DNA of 64,000 bases from assembly GCA_963844575.1 (NCBI GenBank), contig CAWJOU010000005.1, positions 1,240,001 through 1,304,000 on the forward strand, read 5' to 3'. How positions within the stretch are numbered: the stretch's first letter is position 1; the number at the start of each line of letters is the position of its first letter. Positions 7,876 to 16,317 of this stretch are shown one piece after another. Source of the stretch: DASZUK01 sp963844575 (GTDB lineage Bacteria; Actinomycetota; Acidimicrobiia; Acidimicrobiales; RAAP-2). The translations under genes and the position numbers were made by a program. The notes under the pieces are model-generated. The model had not been told where the DNA came from and did not search any database. It saw only the letters and a list, made by a program, of their open reading frames with translations.

Positions 7876-9119
7876 GGTTCCTCCTCGAAGAGCGTCGGGC
7901 CGGGGCCGGCGGTCGTCGGCGCGCCGACGCGGTAGCGGGCGAGCGCGGGCCGGGCGACGACCGTGCCGTCCCCGTCCCGGCGGACCAGGCCGAAACCCTC
8001 GAGGAGCCCGACCGCCCCGTCCGCCAGCCGTTCGGGACCGCCAGCCTCCCGGTGGCTCCGCGCCCAGCCCGGGAACCGTTCCAGGACGCCGTCCACCGCC
8101 CGCTGCAGGCCACCCGGCGACAGCGCGCCGAGGCGACGGGCCCGGTCGTCGGGCCCTTCGGCGGGGCCGGCGAGCTGGTCGAGCAGCAGCAGGGCGAGCT
8201 GGTGGACGTTCCCGTGCGGCGCCGGGAACGTCTGGTCGGTCGCGACGGCCGCGACATCGACGGCGAGGAGCCCTTCGGCTCGCTCCTCCAGCTCGAACCC
8301 GGCCTCCGTCGCTCGCTCTCGTACCCAACGTCGGCCGGACGGGTTCGCCAGGTACTCGCGCTCCGCGTCGGAGAGCTCGTCGAAATGGACCACCGGGTCG
8401 TCGAGGAGGCGGCGGGTGACGCGGTGACGGACCCACCGGAGCCGCTGGTCCTCGTCGGTGCCGGCCGGATCACGCGCCGCGTCGCCGTACCGCGGTTCCT
8501 GTTCGAGCGCGGCCGTCGCCGTCTCGGTGTCCGTCCCTTCGGCCAGGGCGGTGGGGGCGGTCGCACTGGCCAGGAGGCGGTGGAGGTGGGCCGTCTCCGC
8601 GGCCAGGATGGCGTTGCCGCCCTCGGCATCCAAGAACGCGTCGACGTCGCCGGCGGACACCCGGAGCGCCCCCCAGGCCATCAGCGTACGGAGCGCGTCG
8701 ACGAACGCCGCCCGCTCGCCGTGCCGGCTCGTGTCGAGGTCGGCCTCCGGGCCGATCGCCCCGGCCAGCAGACCCACCGTCGTCACGGGGTGCCGCACGA
8801 GTTCCGCACACACGAGGCAGAGCAGCTGGTAACGGCGACGATCGAACGGGTGGGCCGAGCCACGAGCCCGCAGGAGCGGGCGGCTCACTTCCGGCGACGC
8901 GCCGCGCTTGGCCAGTCGGGCGAACCCGGCCGCCGTGTCGACGACCAGCCCCCAGCCACAGGCCGCGTCGAACCATTCGGCCAACCAGCTGCCGTGGCGG
9001 GTCACCAGACGGAAGTCGTCCGCGCTCGTGCCGACGTCGACCAGGGGGGTCGCCAGGAGGACGCGGATCGCCCGGGACCGCTCGTCGGCGACGTCGTCGG
9101 CCAGTCGGGAGTCAGCCAC
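7872..9119 (-). CDS. jetB: Wadjet type II JetB (TIGR02678/DUF2398)
   Basis: This 415-aa protein starts at GTG 9119, inside the end of jetA (8-base overlap). A GGAGG lies 6 bases before the start, which decides it against longer frames. The protein starts VADSRLADDVADERSRAIRV and contains winged-helix-like segments with RRYQLLCLVCAELVRHP, the DELSDAEREYL stretch and a tail ending in TLFEEEP. This matches the DUF2398 family, the MukE/KITE-like subunit of type II Wadjet that bridges the JetC heads and the JetA kleisin. It has no catalytic motif and none is expected. Stop and jetC start overlap by 4 bases, supporting coupled stoichiometric synthesis. Confidence 0.85.
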   Translation of the reverse strand: MADSRLADDVADERSRAIRVLLATPLVDVGTSADDFRLVTRHGSWLAEWFDAACGWGLVVDTAAGFARLAKRGASPEVSRPLLRARGSAHPFDRRRYQLLCLVCAELVRHPVTTVGLLAGAIGPEADLDTSRHGERAAFVDALRTLMAWGALRVSAGDVDAFLDAEGGNAILAAETAHLHRLLASATAPTALAEGTDTETATAALEQEPRYGDAARDPAGTDEDQRLRWVRHRVTRRLLDDPVVHFDELSDAEREYLANPSGRRWVRERATEAGFELEERAEGLLAVDVAAVATDQTFPAPHGNVHQLALLLLDQLAGPAEGPDDRARRLGALSPGGLQRAVDGVLERFPGWARSHREAGGPERLADGAVGLLEGFGLVRRDGDGTVVARPALARYRVGAPTTAGPGPTLFEEEP

Positions 9120-10704
9120 CGGCCACCTCCACCGCGTCCGCGCCGCCCACGTCGTGCGCGCCTCGCACTTCGTCCACGCCATCGGTGAGTGAAATCGACA
9201 CCAGCAGGTCCGGGCCCCGCAACGTGCCGTCGTCACAGCTGACGCTCGCCACCCGCCCGTCCAGGGGGTCGCGCACGACGATCTCGACCCGGCCGTCGAT
9301 CGAGAGGGACCGCCGGGCCCCGTCACCGTCCGTCGGGGCGTCGAGGGCCAGGGCGAGCAGCGACAGCAGCTCGCCGAAGGCGTCGACCGGGAGACGGCCG
9401 AACGCGGCGAGCGGTGCCGTGCCGTCGGTCACGAGTGCCGTCCGGAGCTGGTCGTGCGCGGCCAACAGCTCGACCTGGGCCCGCTGGCGCAGGGCGCGCA
9501 CCTGGGCCGGATCGGCGACGGCGCGGGACCGTCCGATGTTGACGAGCGTGCCGGCCGTTCGGAGGGCGGGGGCGACGTCGACCGGTGCGGCCGCGCCCCA
9601 CGACGTCGACGGCGCCCGGGCCTCGCCATCTGTGGGTCCGAGATGGGCGTGCCGGGCCGACCAGAGGCCGAAGGCGACGGCGAACAGCCGATGGGCCTCG
9701 GCCTCGCCGGGTGCCTCGGCGAACAGCTCCGCCAGACGTCGGAAGTCGGCCGCCACCGACGACGACCGACGGCGCCCGTCCCACCGACGTTCGAGCACCC
9801 GGAGCAGCTCGACGATGGCGGTACGGGCGACGTCGAGGAGGCTCTCGATCCGGGGCGGCGCGCTGTCGGCCGGCGCGAACCACGCCCGCAGCGCCTCCCA
9901 GCGCCTCGCCCGTTCGGCCAGCCAGTCGGGCCCGGGATCGCCGCCTGCGACGGGTGCGAGGTTGGCGCCGGCCAGCGCCCGGTCGAACAGCGACGCCACC
10001 CCGATCGCCTCGAGACGGCCGACCGCGGTGGCCAACCGCCGCTGCGGGCGCTCCACGCCGTCGACGTACTCGTCGAGGTAGGCGACCGTCCGCCGCTTCA
10101 CGTCCGCGAAGACGCCGTCGTCGGTCGCCTCTTCCCGGAGGAGCCGCTGGAGGTGGCCGTTGAACTGCCGGACGCTCGTCACCAGGGCGGCCAGGTGCCC
10201 CTCGACTTCAGCCAGCCGGATGTGGACCCGGGCGTCCGTCGTGCTGTCGGCCGGTGCCGCCAGCCGGTCGGCGAGCTCGCCGAGCCCGTCGCCGATGGCG
10301 TCGAGGATCGCCGGCTGCAGGCCGACCGCGTGGCGCAGCGCGCCGAGCGCGTGGAGGAGGCCGGCCACCGCCGCCTCCCCCCGGCTCGTCAGCGACCACT
10401 GGAGGTTCTTCCTCTCGAACTCCTCGGGGGTCCCGTAATGGGCCGCGTGGTCTTGCGTCACGTCCAGCAGGCCCCAGTCCACGAGCGCGCCGAGCGCCCG
10501 CTGCACCACCTCGTCGGTGCTCGCCTCGTCCCACCCGACCGTCGCCAATGCCGACCGGACCTGGTCGAAGTTGAGTGCCGGGACCAGCACGGCGTTCTCC
10601 TCGAACGCCGTCATGAGCGCGATGTGGAGCTCTCGCAGGTCGGTGACCGTGAACCGGAAGAGGTTCGGGTCCGCCGCTCTCCAGATCCATCGACGTTCGG
10701 CCAC
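9112..10704 (-). CDS. jetA: Wadjet type II JetA (TIGR02677/DUF2397), kleisin-like subunit
   Basis: This 530-aa protein starts at GTG 10704. The N-terminus (RRWIWRAADPNLFRFTVTD then LRELHIALMTAFEEN) and the internal RQFNGHLQRLLREE segment are characteristic of DUF2397, the first gene of type II Wadjet. JetA acts like the MukF kleisin, linking the JetC heads and JetB. Long helical segments fill the middle, and the C-terminal 150 residues are Ala/Leu-rich. It is the first gene of the jetABCD operon and lies 33 bases after the stop of an ECF sigma-factor gene in the same direction. No strong promoter was seen between them. SD evidence for the GTG is weak; the start is chosen from conservation of the N-terminus. 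Confidence 0.87.
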   Translation of the reverse strand: MAERRWIWRAADPNLFRFTVTDLRELHIALMTAFEENAVLVPALNFDQVRSALATVGWDEASTDEVVQRALGALVDWGLLDVTQDHAAHYGTPEEFERKNLQWSLTSRGEAAVAGLLHALGALRHAVGLQPAILDAIGDGLGELADRLAAPADSTTDARVHIRLAEVEGHLAALVTSVRQFNGHLQRLLREEATDDGVFADVKRRTVAYLDEYVDGVERPQRRLATAVGRLEAIGVASLFDRALAGANLAPVAGGDPGPDWLAERARRWEALRAWFAPADSAPPRIESLLDVARTAIVELLRVLERRWDGRRRSSSVAADFRRLAELFAEAPGEAEAHRLFAVAFGLWSARHAHLGPTDGEARAPSTSWGAAAPVDVAPALRTAGTLVNIGRSRAVADPAQVRALRQRAQVELLAAHDQLRTALVTDGTAPLAAFGRLPVDAFGELLSLLALALDAPTDGDGARRSLSIDGRVEIVVRDPLDGRVASVSCDDGTLRGPDLLVSISLTDGVDEVRGAHDVGGADAVEVAGG

Positions 10705-10737
10705 GGCGAAGAGAATAGGGAATGGGTGTATCGCCTG

Positions 10738-11631
10738 CTACCCGCCAGCCAGCACCGCGGCGGCGACCCGCCTGACCCGTGACGGGTCGGCGATGGCGTC
10801 GATCTCGACGATCTGACCGGCGACGACGGTGAAACCCATCACCGCGACCGGCCGGCCGCGGGCCGTGACGACGACACCGGCCGCGCCGTTGACGAGCGCG
10901 GGGTGCAAGGTGCCGCCGATGCGCCCCCCCAGTCGGGCTTGCTCGACGACGGCCGCCGTACCCCGGACGACGGTCGACCGGCCGGGACGGCCGGGCCCGT
11001 AGTCGGCCCGCAGGACGACGTCGGGGTGGAGCAGCGCGACGAGCGCGTCGAAGTCCCCGGCCCGGCCCGCCGCGAAGAACGCATCGACGACCGCTCGCTG
11101 GCGGCGCACGTCGCGGTCGGGCGCCGGCGTCTCGGCACCCTTGATCCGCCGGCGGGCCCGGCTGGCCAGCTGTCTCGTCGCCTGCGGCGTCCGGCCGACC
11201 ATCGGGCCGATCTCGTCGAACGGGACGTTGAAGAGGTCGTGGAGCACGAAAGCGAGGCGTTCGGCCGGGGCGAGCGTGTCGATCACGATCTGGAGGGCGA
11301 GGCCGACCGAGTCGGCCAGCAGTGCCTCGACCTCCGGGTCGAGCGCGGCTGCGTCGGTGGTGACGATCGGGTCGGGGAGGCCCGCCGCCAGCGGTTCCTC
11401 GCGCCTGGTCTGGCGGGAGCGCAGCTTGTTGAGGCAGACGCGGGCGACGATCGTCGTCAACCATCCGCCGATGTTCTCAACGTCGCCCGCGCCGGCCCGG
11501 CTGGCCCGTTCCCAGCCGTCCTGGACCGCGTCGTCCGCCTCGGCCAGCGAGCCGAGGATCCGGTAGGCGACCCCTCGAAGGTGGGGACGGTGCTCCTCGA
11601 ACCGTCCGGCCAGCCACTCGTCGTCGTGCAT
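10738..11631 (-). CDS. ECF sigma factor with C-terminal SnoaL-like domain (ECF41-like)
   Basis: This 297-aa protein starts at ATG 11631 (MHDDEWLAGRFEEHRPHLRG). Region 2 is visible as VAYRILGSLAEADDAVQDGW and WLTTIVARVCLNKLRS. Region 4 is LAPAERLAFVLHDLFNVPFD followed by EIGPMVGRTPQATRQLASRA. The final 110 residues are a SnoaL/NTF2-like domain (AVVDAFFAAGRAGDFDALVA). ECF41-type sigma factors are controlled by this fused domain rather than by an anti-sigma factor, and often regulate a neighbouring oxidoreductase or AhpD-like gene. Here no such partner is adjacent; the next gene downstream is jetA, 33 bases away. Whether this sigma factor drives or merely precedes the Wadjet operon is open. Confidence 0.85.
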   Translation of the reverse strand: MHDDEWLAGRFEEHRPHLRGVAYRILGSLAEADDAVQDGWERASRAGAGDVENIGGWLTTIVARVCLNKLRSRQTRREEPLAAGLPDPIVTTDAAALDPEVEALLADSVGLALQIVIDTLAPAERLAFVLHDLFNVPFDEIGPMVGRTPQATRQLASRARRRIKGAETPAPDRDVRRQRAVVDAFFAAGRAGDFDALVALLHPDVVLRADYGPGRPGRSTVVRGTAAVVEQARLGGRIGGTLHPALVNGAAGVVVTARGRPVAVMGFTVVAGQIVEIDAIADPSRVRRVAAAVLAGG

Positions 11632-11826
11632 CTGTCCCGTCCTCGCGTCGGCGGTCCCATGACAATGACCCACGAGCGGCCGCCGATGTGACGCCCGGCC
11701 GATCTGCCGTCCACCGCATCGGTGCGCCCCGGCGATCCGTCCGGCAGGACCACCGACCGCGGGCAGTCGCCACGTAGGCTGCTCGGTACAGCCACGATCG
11801 GGTGGCCGGGCGGCGCAGGAGGTGCC

Positions 11827-12771
11827 ATGACGGGCTCGCGGGTCGTCGCGCTGGGCCATTTCCAGCCGGACACGGTGATGACGAACGCCGATCTCGAAAA
11901 GCTCGTCGAGACGAGCGACGAGTGGATCCGGCGACGGGTCGGTATCGAGACCCGGCACATCGCGGGGCCGGAGACGACCGTGACCGACATGGCCGCGGCC
12001 GCGGCGAACCGGGCCCTCGAGCGGGCCGGTTGGGCGCCCGACGACGTCGACCTGCTCGTCGTGGCGACGTGCACCGCGGTCGAGCGGTCGCCGAACGTCG
12101 CCAGCCGGGTCGCCGCGCAGTTAGGCATCGCCGGCGGGCCGGCAGTCATCGACGTGAACACCGCCTGCTCCGGTTTCACCCACGGCCTGGCGTTGGCCGA
12201 CCACACGATGCGGGCCGGCGCGGCGACCCGGGCGCTGGTCATCGGCGTCGACAAGCTGTCGGCCGTCACCGACTGGACGGACCGGAGCACGTGCGTCCTC
12301 GTCGGCGACGGCGCCGGGGCGGCCGCGGTCGAACGAACCGACGATCGGCCGGGGATCGGCCCGGTGGTCTGGGGATCGTTGCCCGAGCTCGGCAACGCCG
12401 TCGTGATCGACGGCGAGCCGCCGGTCTTCCACCAGGAGGGCGCGGCGGTCTACCGGTGGGCGACGACCGTGCTCCCCGGCATCGTCGCCGAGATCTGTGC
12501 CCGGGGCGGCGTCGCGCTCGAGGATCTGAAGGCGATCGTCCTGCACCAGGCCAACCTGCGCATCATCGAGGCGATCATGGCCCGCGTCGGACCGGTGAAG
12601 GCCGTCGTTGCCCGCGACGTCGTCGAGTCCGGCAACACCTCGTCGGCCAGCATCCCCCTCGCGCTGTCGAAGCTGCTCGAGCGCGAGCCGATCGAGTCCG
12701 GCGAGCCGATCCTGCTGCTCGGTTTCGGCGGCGGGCTCTCGTACGCCGGACAGGTGATCGAAGCCCCCTGA
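11827..12771 (+). CDS. Beta-ketoacyl-ACP synthase III (FabH-like)
   Basis: This 314-aa thiolase-fold enzyme condenses an acyl-CoA with a malonyl thioester. The catalytic triad is intact: Cys in VIDVNTACSGFTHGL, His in IVLHQANLRIIEAI and Asn in VESGNTSSASIPLALSKLLE. A typical DEWIRRRVGIETRHIA substrate-entry segment and the terminal GFGGGLSYAGQVIE are present. The ATG at 11827 follows GGAGG with good spacing. It stands alone, divergent from the sigma factor, so it may be a stand-alone FabH paralogue for fatty acids, a methylmalonyl or branched primer, or a secondary metabolite. The family call is firm; the substrate is unknown. Confidence 0.88.
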   Translation: MTGSRVVALGHFQPDTVMTNADLEKLVETSDEWIRRRVGIETRHIAGPETTVTDMAAAAANRALERAGWAPDDVDLLVVATCTAVERSPNVASRVAAQLGIAGGPAVIDVNTACSGFTHGLALADHTMRAGAATRALVIGVDKLSAVTDWTDRSTCVLVGDGAGAAAVERTDDRPGIGPVVWGSLPELGNAVVIDGEPPVFHQEGAAVYRWATTVLPGIVAEICARGGVALEDLKAIVLHQANLRIIEAIMARVGPVKAVVARDVVESGNTSSASIPLALSKLLEREPIESGEPILLLGFGGGLSYAGQVIEAP

Positions 12772-12909
12772 CGGCCAGCCCGATCCCTGGCCCCAGTTCT
12801 GATCGTCACTGGCCGATCGTCACAGTCCTGATCGTCGCGGGCCGGCCCGGTACGATCGACGGCTCCCCGGGTATCGCCAGGGGCAGGACCACGACGGAGC
12901 GGAGGCTCG

Positions 12910-13608
12910 ATGCGACAGCGGAGCCGGTGGATCGGTCTCGGGGCCGGGTTATCGGGGTTGACCCTTGTCGTCGGGTCGGTGGCGGCCGTCCCGGCCGGCG
13001 CGTCGGCCAAGCCGAAGAACGCGGCGGCCCATCAGGACCTGCTGCGCCTGTCCGATCTGCCGACCGGGTGGAAGGTGACAAAGACCACATCGACATCGTC
13101 GACGTCGACAGCGTCGACAAACGATTTCACCGAGGTCGCCTCGTGCGAGGGGACCTCGGCCTCGGGCCTCGGCGCCAACGTGCCGAGCGCGCAGGCGAGC
13201 TTCACCGACCAGCAGACCGCCCAGTTCGCCTTCGAGCTCGTCGGCGTCTTCCCGTCGACGAGCACGGCCAACCAGACCTACGGCTTCTTCTCGAACGCCA
13301 AGGCGCCAACGTGCGTCGGCCAGCTGCTGGCCAAGTCGATCGCTTCCGGCGCGACCGGCGCCGGCCTCACGGCGTCGAAGATCACGACGTCCCGCCTGCC
13401 GTTCCCCCGGGAAGGATCGGCGACGACCGCGCTGAAGCTCGCGATCCCGCTGACCGTCGACGGAGAGAACCTCCAGATGAACGCCGACTTCATCGTCATC
13501 CGCAGCGGGAAGAAGATCGCCGTCCTGGCCCCCGTCGGCCTGTCGACGGTGCTCTCGACGACCTTCGCGTCCTCACTCGCCAAGAAGGCCGCCGGCCGGC
13601 TCAACTGA
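12910..13608 (+). CDS. Secreted protein of unknown function
   Basis: This 232-aa protein starts at an ATG after GGAGG. An N-terminal signal peptide is clear: MRQRSRWIGLGAGLSGL, then a hydrophobic stretch and AGASA-K as a likely cleavage site near residue 36. The mature part starts with a DLLRLSDLPTGWKV motif seen in small actinobacterial sensor or lipoprotein-like proteins. It has a Ser/Thr-rich linker (residues 58-72) and two cysteines that may pair. I do not recognise a catalytic motif. It probably acts outside the membrane. Neighbours give no operon context. Confidence 0.7.
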   Translation: MRQRSRWIGLGAGLSGLTLVVGSVAAVPAGASAKPKNAAAHQDLLRLSDLPTGWKVTKTTSTSSTSTASTNDFTEVASCEGTSASGLGANVPSAQASFTDQQTAQFAFELVGVFPSTSTANQTYGFFSNAKAPTCVGQLLAKSIASGATGAGLTASKITTSRLPFPREGSATTALKLAIPLTVDGENLQMNADFIVIRSGKKIAVLAPVGLSTVLSTTFASSLAKKAAGRLN

Positions 13609-13651
13609 GGGGTCGACGTACCCGGCGGCTGCGGCGGCCCCTTTCGGCTAT

Positions 13652-13675
13652 CCTTACTTTTTATACTAAGTAAGG
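13652..13675 (+). promoter_or_regulatory. Operator/promoter of the AbrB-PIN toxin-antitoxin pair
   Basis: A perfect inverted repeat, CCTTACTT (13652-13659) and AAGTAAGG (13668-13675), brackets a TATACT -10-like box at 13662-13667. The right arm runs into the SD sequence AGGAGG (13673-13678). Binding by the antitoxin would cover both the -10 and the ribosome site. The repeat is seen directly; autoregulation is the usual behaviour of this type of module and is inferred. Confidence 0.6.
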
Positions 13676-13684
13676 AGGCAGGTG

Positions 13685-13933
13685 ATGGACGCGGCGGCGA
13701 GAGTGACGTCGAAGGGCCAGGTGACCGTGCCGAAGGCCGTGCGTGAGGCACTGGGGATCGGTGAAGGCGACACGGTCGTCTTCCGGGTCGAGGGCCACCA
13801 GGCCACCATGGCCCGCACCCCGGACTTCCTCGATCTTGCTGGCACGATCCCGGTTCCCGCGGCGAGACGCAATGTCGCCTGGGACGACGTCATTCGCACG
13901 ACCCGAGCGGTACGGCTGGCCAAGCGTCGGTGA
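13685..13933 (+). CDS. AbrB/MazE-type (SpoVT-fold) antitoxin
   Basis: This 82-aa protein starts at ATG 13685, six bases after AGGAGG; a GTG at 13682 would be too close. The N-terminal swapped-hairpin DNA-binding domain is plain: ARVTSKGQVTVPKAVREALG followed by EGDTVVFRVEG. The C-terminal half (DFLDLAGTIPVPAARRNVAW then DDVIRTTRAVRLAKRR) is the usual toxin-wrapping tail. It overlaps the downstream PIN toxin by 4 bases (GTGA). The antitoxin should bind the inverted repeat just upstream. The pair resembles a VapBC system with an AbrB-type antitoxin. Confidence 0.85.
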   Translation: MDAAARVTSKGQVTVPKAVREALGIGEGDTVVFRVEGHQATMARTPDFLDLAGTIPVPAARRNVAWDDVIRTTRAVRLAKRR

Positions 13934-14334
13934 GCGCGTTCGTCGACACCAACGTCCTCGTTCGGCACTTGACCGGCGACCCGCCGGAGATGGCGGGACG
14001 GGCCACGGCGTACCTTCGGGCCGGGGCCGAGCTGTTGTTGACCGATCTGGTGGTGGCCGAGACGGTCTACGTGCTGGAATCGTTCTACGAAGCGCCTCGG
14101 ACCGCGGTGGCCGGCGCGGTCCGCTCCCTGCTGGCGTTGGCGTCGGTGATCTCCGTCGACGCCGCCTTGTTGTTGCGGGCGGTCGAGGTCTACGAGATCG
14201 AAAGGATCGACTTCGCCGAGGCGTACCTCGTCGCGTGCGCCGAGAGCACCGGGATCAACCAGGTCGCTTCCTTCGACCGAACCATCGACCGTGTCGGAAC
14301 GATCCGGCGCATCGAGCCCGGCGGCGGCCGATAG
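13930..14334 (+). CDS. PIN-domain ribonuclease toxin (VapC-like)
   Basis: This 134-aa PIN domain starts at a GTG overlapping the antitoxin stop. The acidic residues expected for Mg-dependent RNase activity are visible: D6 in SAFVDTNVLVRHL, E44 in TDLVVAETVYVLE, and aspartates in RIDFAEAYLVACAE and VASFDRTIDR. VapC toxins cut tRNA or rRNA and are held inactive by the upstream antitoxin. Length is normal and no interruption is seen, so the module looks functional. Confidence 0.85.
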   Translation: MSAFVDTNVLVRHLTGDPPEMAGRATAYLRAGAELLLTDLVVAETVYVLESFYEAPRTAVAGAVRSLLALASVISVDAALLLRAVEVYEIERIDFAEAYLVACAESTGINQVASFDRTIDRVGTIRRIEPGGGR

Positions 14335-14343
14335 GCGGACGCG

Positions 14344-14380
14344 GCAGAGCCCGGCGAGGGGGGGGTTCGCCGGGCTCTGC
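14344..14380 (+). terminator. Strong hairpin after the PIN toxin gene
   Basis: GCAGAGCCCGGCGA (14344-14357) and TCGCCGGGCTCTGC (14367-14380) form a perfect 14-bp stem with a short G-rich loop, nine bases after the toxin stop. No U-tract follows, so it may be a Rho-assisted or non-canonical actinobacterial terminator rather than a classical intrinsic one. Confidence 0.6.
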
Positions 14381-14663
14381 ACGCATTGTGACGGTCGTAG
14401 ATCGACCGTTCTCGACCCTATCGGCGGCGCTCGGCGCAGGGACGCCTCGACGGAAGAGTTCATCTCCTCGTTACCTGCCGGACACATCCCGGATACGACG
14501 AGGCCCCGCCACGCATCCCAACGCAGCGGGACCCCGTCCGCCGCCGCCGACAACGGCGAGCGACCGGCTCCGCCTCCGGTCTTCGTAGGAACGGTCCAGG
14601 GCGCCCTCCCTCACGAGAAATAGAAAATTTCCGTGACCGACGACGGAACCGACCGTTCTTCGT
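14381..14663. other. Non-coding gap before the phosphoesterase gene
   Basis: I see no convincing gene here. A small hairpin (ACGGTCG and CGACCGT, about 14391-14410) and weak repeats around a second GCGGG/CCCGC pair are present. The 40 bases before the phosphoesterase start are unusually AT-rich (a run of A and T near 14620-14632) and may hold its promoter, but no clear -35/-10 pair can be fixed. Confidence 0.4.
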
Positions 14664-16115
14664 GTGTCCATCACCGAGCGGTTCAGTCGCCGGCAGTTCC
14701 TCACTACTGCGGGTGGCATCGCCTTCGCCACGGCCACCCTCCCGACCGGCCTCCGGCGGGTGCTCGCGGACGGTTCGTCGCCGGCGGCCGGCCGGCGGGC
14801 CGCCGGCGGCGTCCTCTCGCAAATCAGGCACGTCGTCGTCCTCATGCAGGAGAACCGCTCGTTCGACCACTACTTCGGGACGATGCCCGGTGTGCGGGGG
14901 TTCGCCGACCCATCGGTCGCGAGGCGGGTCTTCCGCCAACCCGACCCCGACAACCCGGACGGGTACCTGCTCCCGTTCCATGCCGACACCCATCGCTCGA
15001 GCGCCCAGGCGCTCCGGTCCAACAGCCACGCCTGGGGCGTCCAGCACCAGTCGTGGAACCGCGGGCGGATGGACGGCTTCGTCACCTCCCACCTGGCCGC
15101 GGACGGCCCGGACGGGCGGTACACGATGGCCTACTTCACCGAGGCCGACATCCCGTTCCACTGGGCGCTGGCCAATGCCTTCACGGTCTGTGACGGCTAC
15201 CACTGCTCGATGCTCGGCCCGACGTGGCCGAACCGCTTGTACCTGATGACCGGCACCGTCGATCCCCGAGGTGCGCACGGCGGCCCGGTCACCGCCAACG
15301 AGGTGCCGCCGTCCGGGTTCAGCTGGACGACGTACCCCGAGATGCTGACCGACGCCGGCATCAGCTGGCGGGTCTATCAAGAGGCCGACAACGACGGCCT
15401 GAACATCCTCGAGCAGTTCGCCCAGTACCGCGATGCGCCGACCAGCTCGCCGCTCCACCAGCGGGCGATGCGTCGCGACGGGGCCGGGCAGTTCGAGCAC
15501 GACGTGGCCCACGACCGGCTCCCGACCGTCTCGTGGATCCTGCCCACCGCTTACCAGTCGGAGCACCCGAGCCACCTTCCCGCGGCCGGCGCCGACTTCA
15601 TCGCCCGGAAGGTGAACGCCATCGCGTCGAACCCGGACGTCTGGGCGTCGACCGTCTTCTTCCTCGTCTACGACGAGAACGACGGGTTCTTCGACCACGT
15701 CGCCCCGCCGACCGCCCCGGTCGGAACGGCCGACGAGCACATCACCGTCGACGGGGTCAGCCAACCGATCGGCCTCGGCTTCCGGGTGCCGTGCGTCGTC
15801 GTCTCGCCGTGGACGGTCGGCGGGCATGTCGCCCACGACACGTTCGACCACTCGTCCGTCCTCCGCTTCCTCGAGCGGCTGACCGGGGTGCCGAACCCGA
15901 ACATCAGCCCGTGGCGGCGACGGACGGTCGGCGACTTCACCGGCGTCCTCGGCTGCCGTCCGGCCCGGCGGTCGCCCCGTCTGCCGCCGACGGCCGCCGA
16001 CCTGGCGCTGGCCGAGCGAGCGGTGCGGACCCTGCCGCGACCGCCGGTGCCGCAGGCCGGCCAGTTCTTCCCGACCCAGGGACGAGGGCGGAAGCGGCGG
16101 GCCGGCGGTTGCTAG
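14664..16115 (+). CDS. Tat-exported phosphoesterase, phospholipase C family
   Basis: This 483-aa protein has an N-terminal twin-arginine-like signal (RFSRRQFLTTAGGIAFATAT). The phosphoesterase family landmarks follow: HVVVLMQENRSFDHYFGTMPG near residue 60, a CSMLGPTWPNRLYLMTGT segment, and VYDENDGFFDHVAPP and FDHSSVLRFLE near the C-terminus. These histidines and aspartates form the metal site that hydrolyses phospholipids or other phosphate esters outside the cell. The start is a GTG (14664) at the natural beginning of the signal; SD evidence is poor. An arginine-rich tail ends the protein. It is followed by a convergent hairpin terminator and stands alone. A phosphate-scavenging role is plausible but not shown. 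Confidence 0.88.
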   Translation: MSITERFSRRQFLTTAGGIAFATATLPTGLRRVLADGSSPAAGRRAAGGVLSQIRHVVVLMQENRSFDHYFGTMPGVRGFADPSVARRVFRQPDPDNPDGYLLPFHADTHRSSAQALRSNSHAWGVQHQSWNRGRMDGFVTSHLAADGPDGRYTMAYFTEADIPFHWALANAFTVCDGYHCSMLGPTWPNRLYLMTGTVDPRGAHGGPVTANEVPPSGFSWTTYPEMLTDAGISWRVYQEADNDGLNILEQFAQYRDAPTSSPLHQRAMRRDGAGQFEHDVAHDRLPTVSWILPTAYQSEHPSHLPAAGADFIARKVNAIASNPDVWASTVFFLVYDENDGFFDHVAPPTAPVGTADEHITVDGVSQPIGLGFRVPCVVVSPWTVGGHVAHDTFDHSSVLRFLERLTGVPNPNISPWRRRTVGDFTGVLGCRPARRSPRLPPTAADLALAERAVRTLPRPPVPQAGQFFPTQGRGRKRRAGGC

Positions 16116-16154
16116 CGCCCCCGCCGCCCCCGTTGTCGTCGCCGGTGTTCGGGC

Positions 16155-16197
16155 GCGACGAAACCGGCACCGAGGCGAAGGTGCCGGTTTTCGTCGC
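16155..16197. terminator. Bidirectional terminator-like hairpin
   Basis: GCGACGAAACCGGCACC (16155-16171) pairs with GGTGCCGGTTTTCGTCGC (16180-16197) with a single bulged base. It lies between two convergent genes (stops at 16115 and 16318) and has TTTT on the plus strand and AAA on the other, as expected for a shared terminator. Confidence 0.7.
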
Positions 16198-16317
16198 AAC
16201 GCCTGTGTTCCCAGACGCTGTCCGATAGAGCGAGCACCGGGTCGTGAGATACGCGAATCGCGAAGAAATGGTGACAACCCGTCGCCGGGCCGGCGGCTCG
16301 GGGGAACGTCGGCGATG

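Noticed and set aside
2498..8629. A 2000-codon open frame spanning jetD and most of jetC in another frame
   Set aside because: Its 5' two-thirds is an Arg/Gly-rich shadow of jetC caused by high GC. JetD proper starts at GTG 3817, overlapping the jetC stop.
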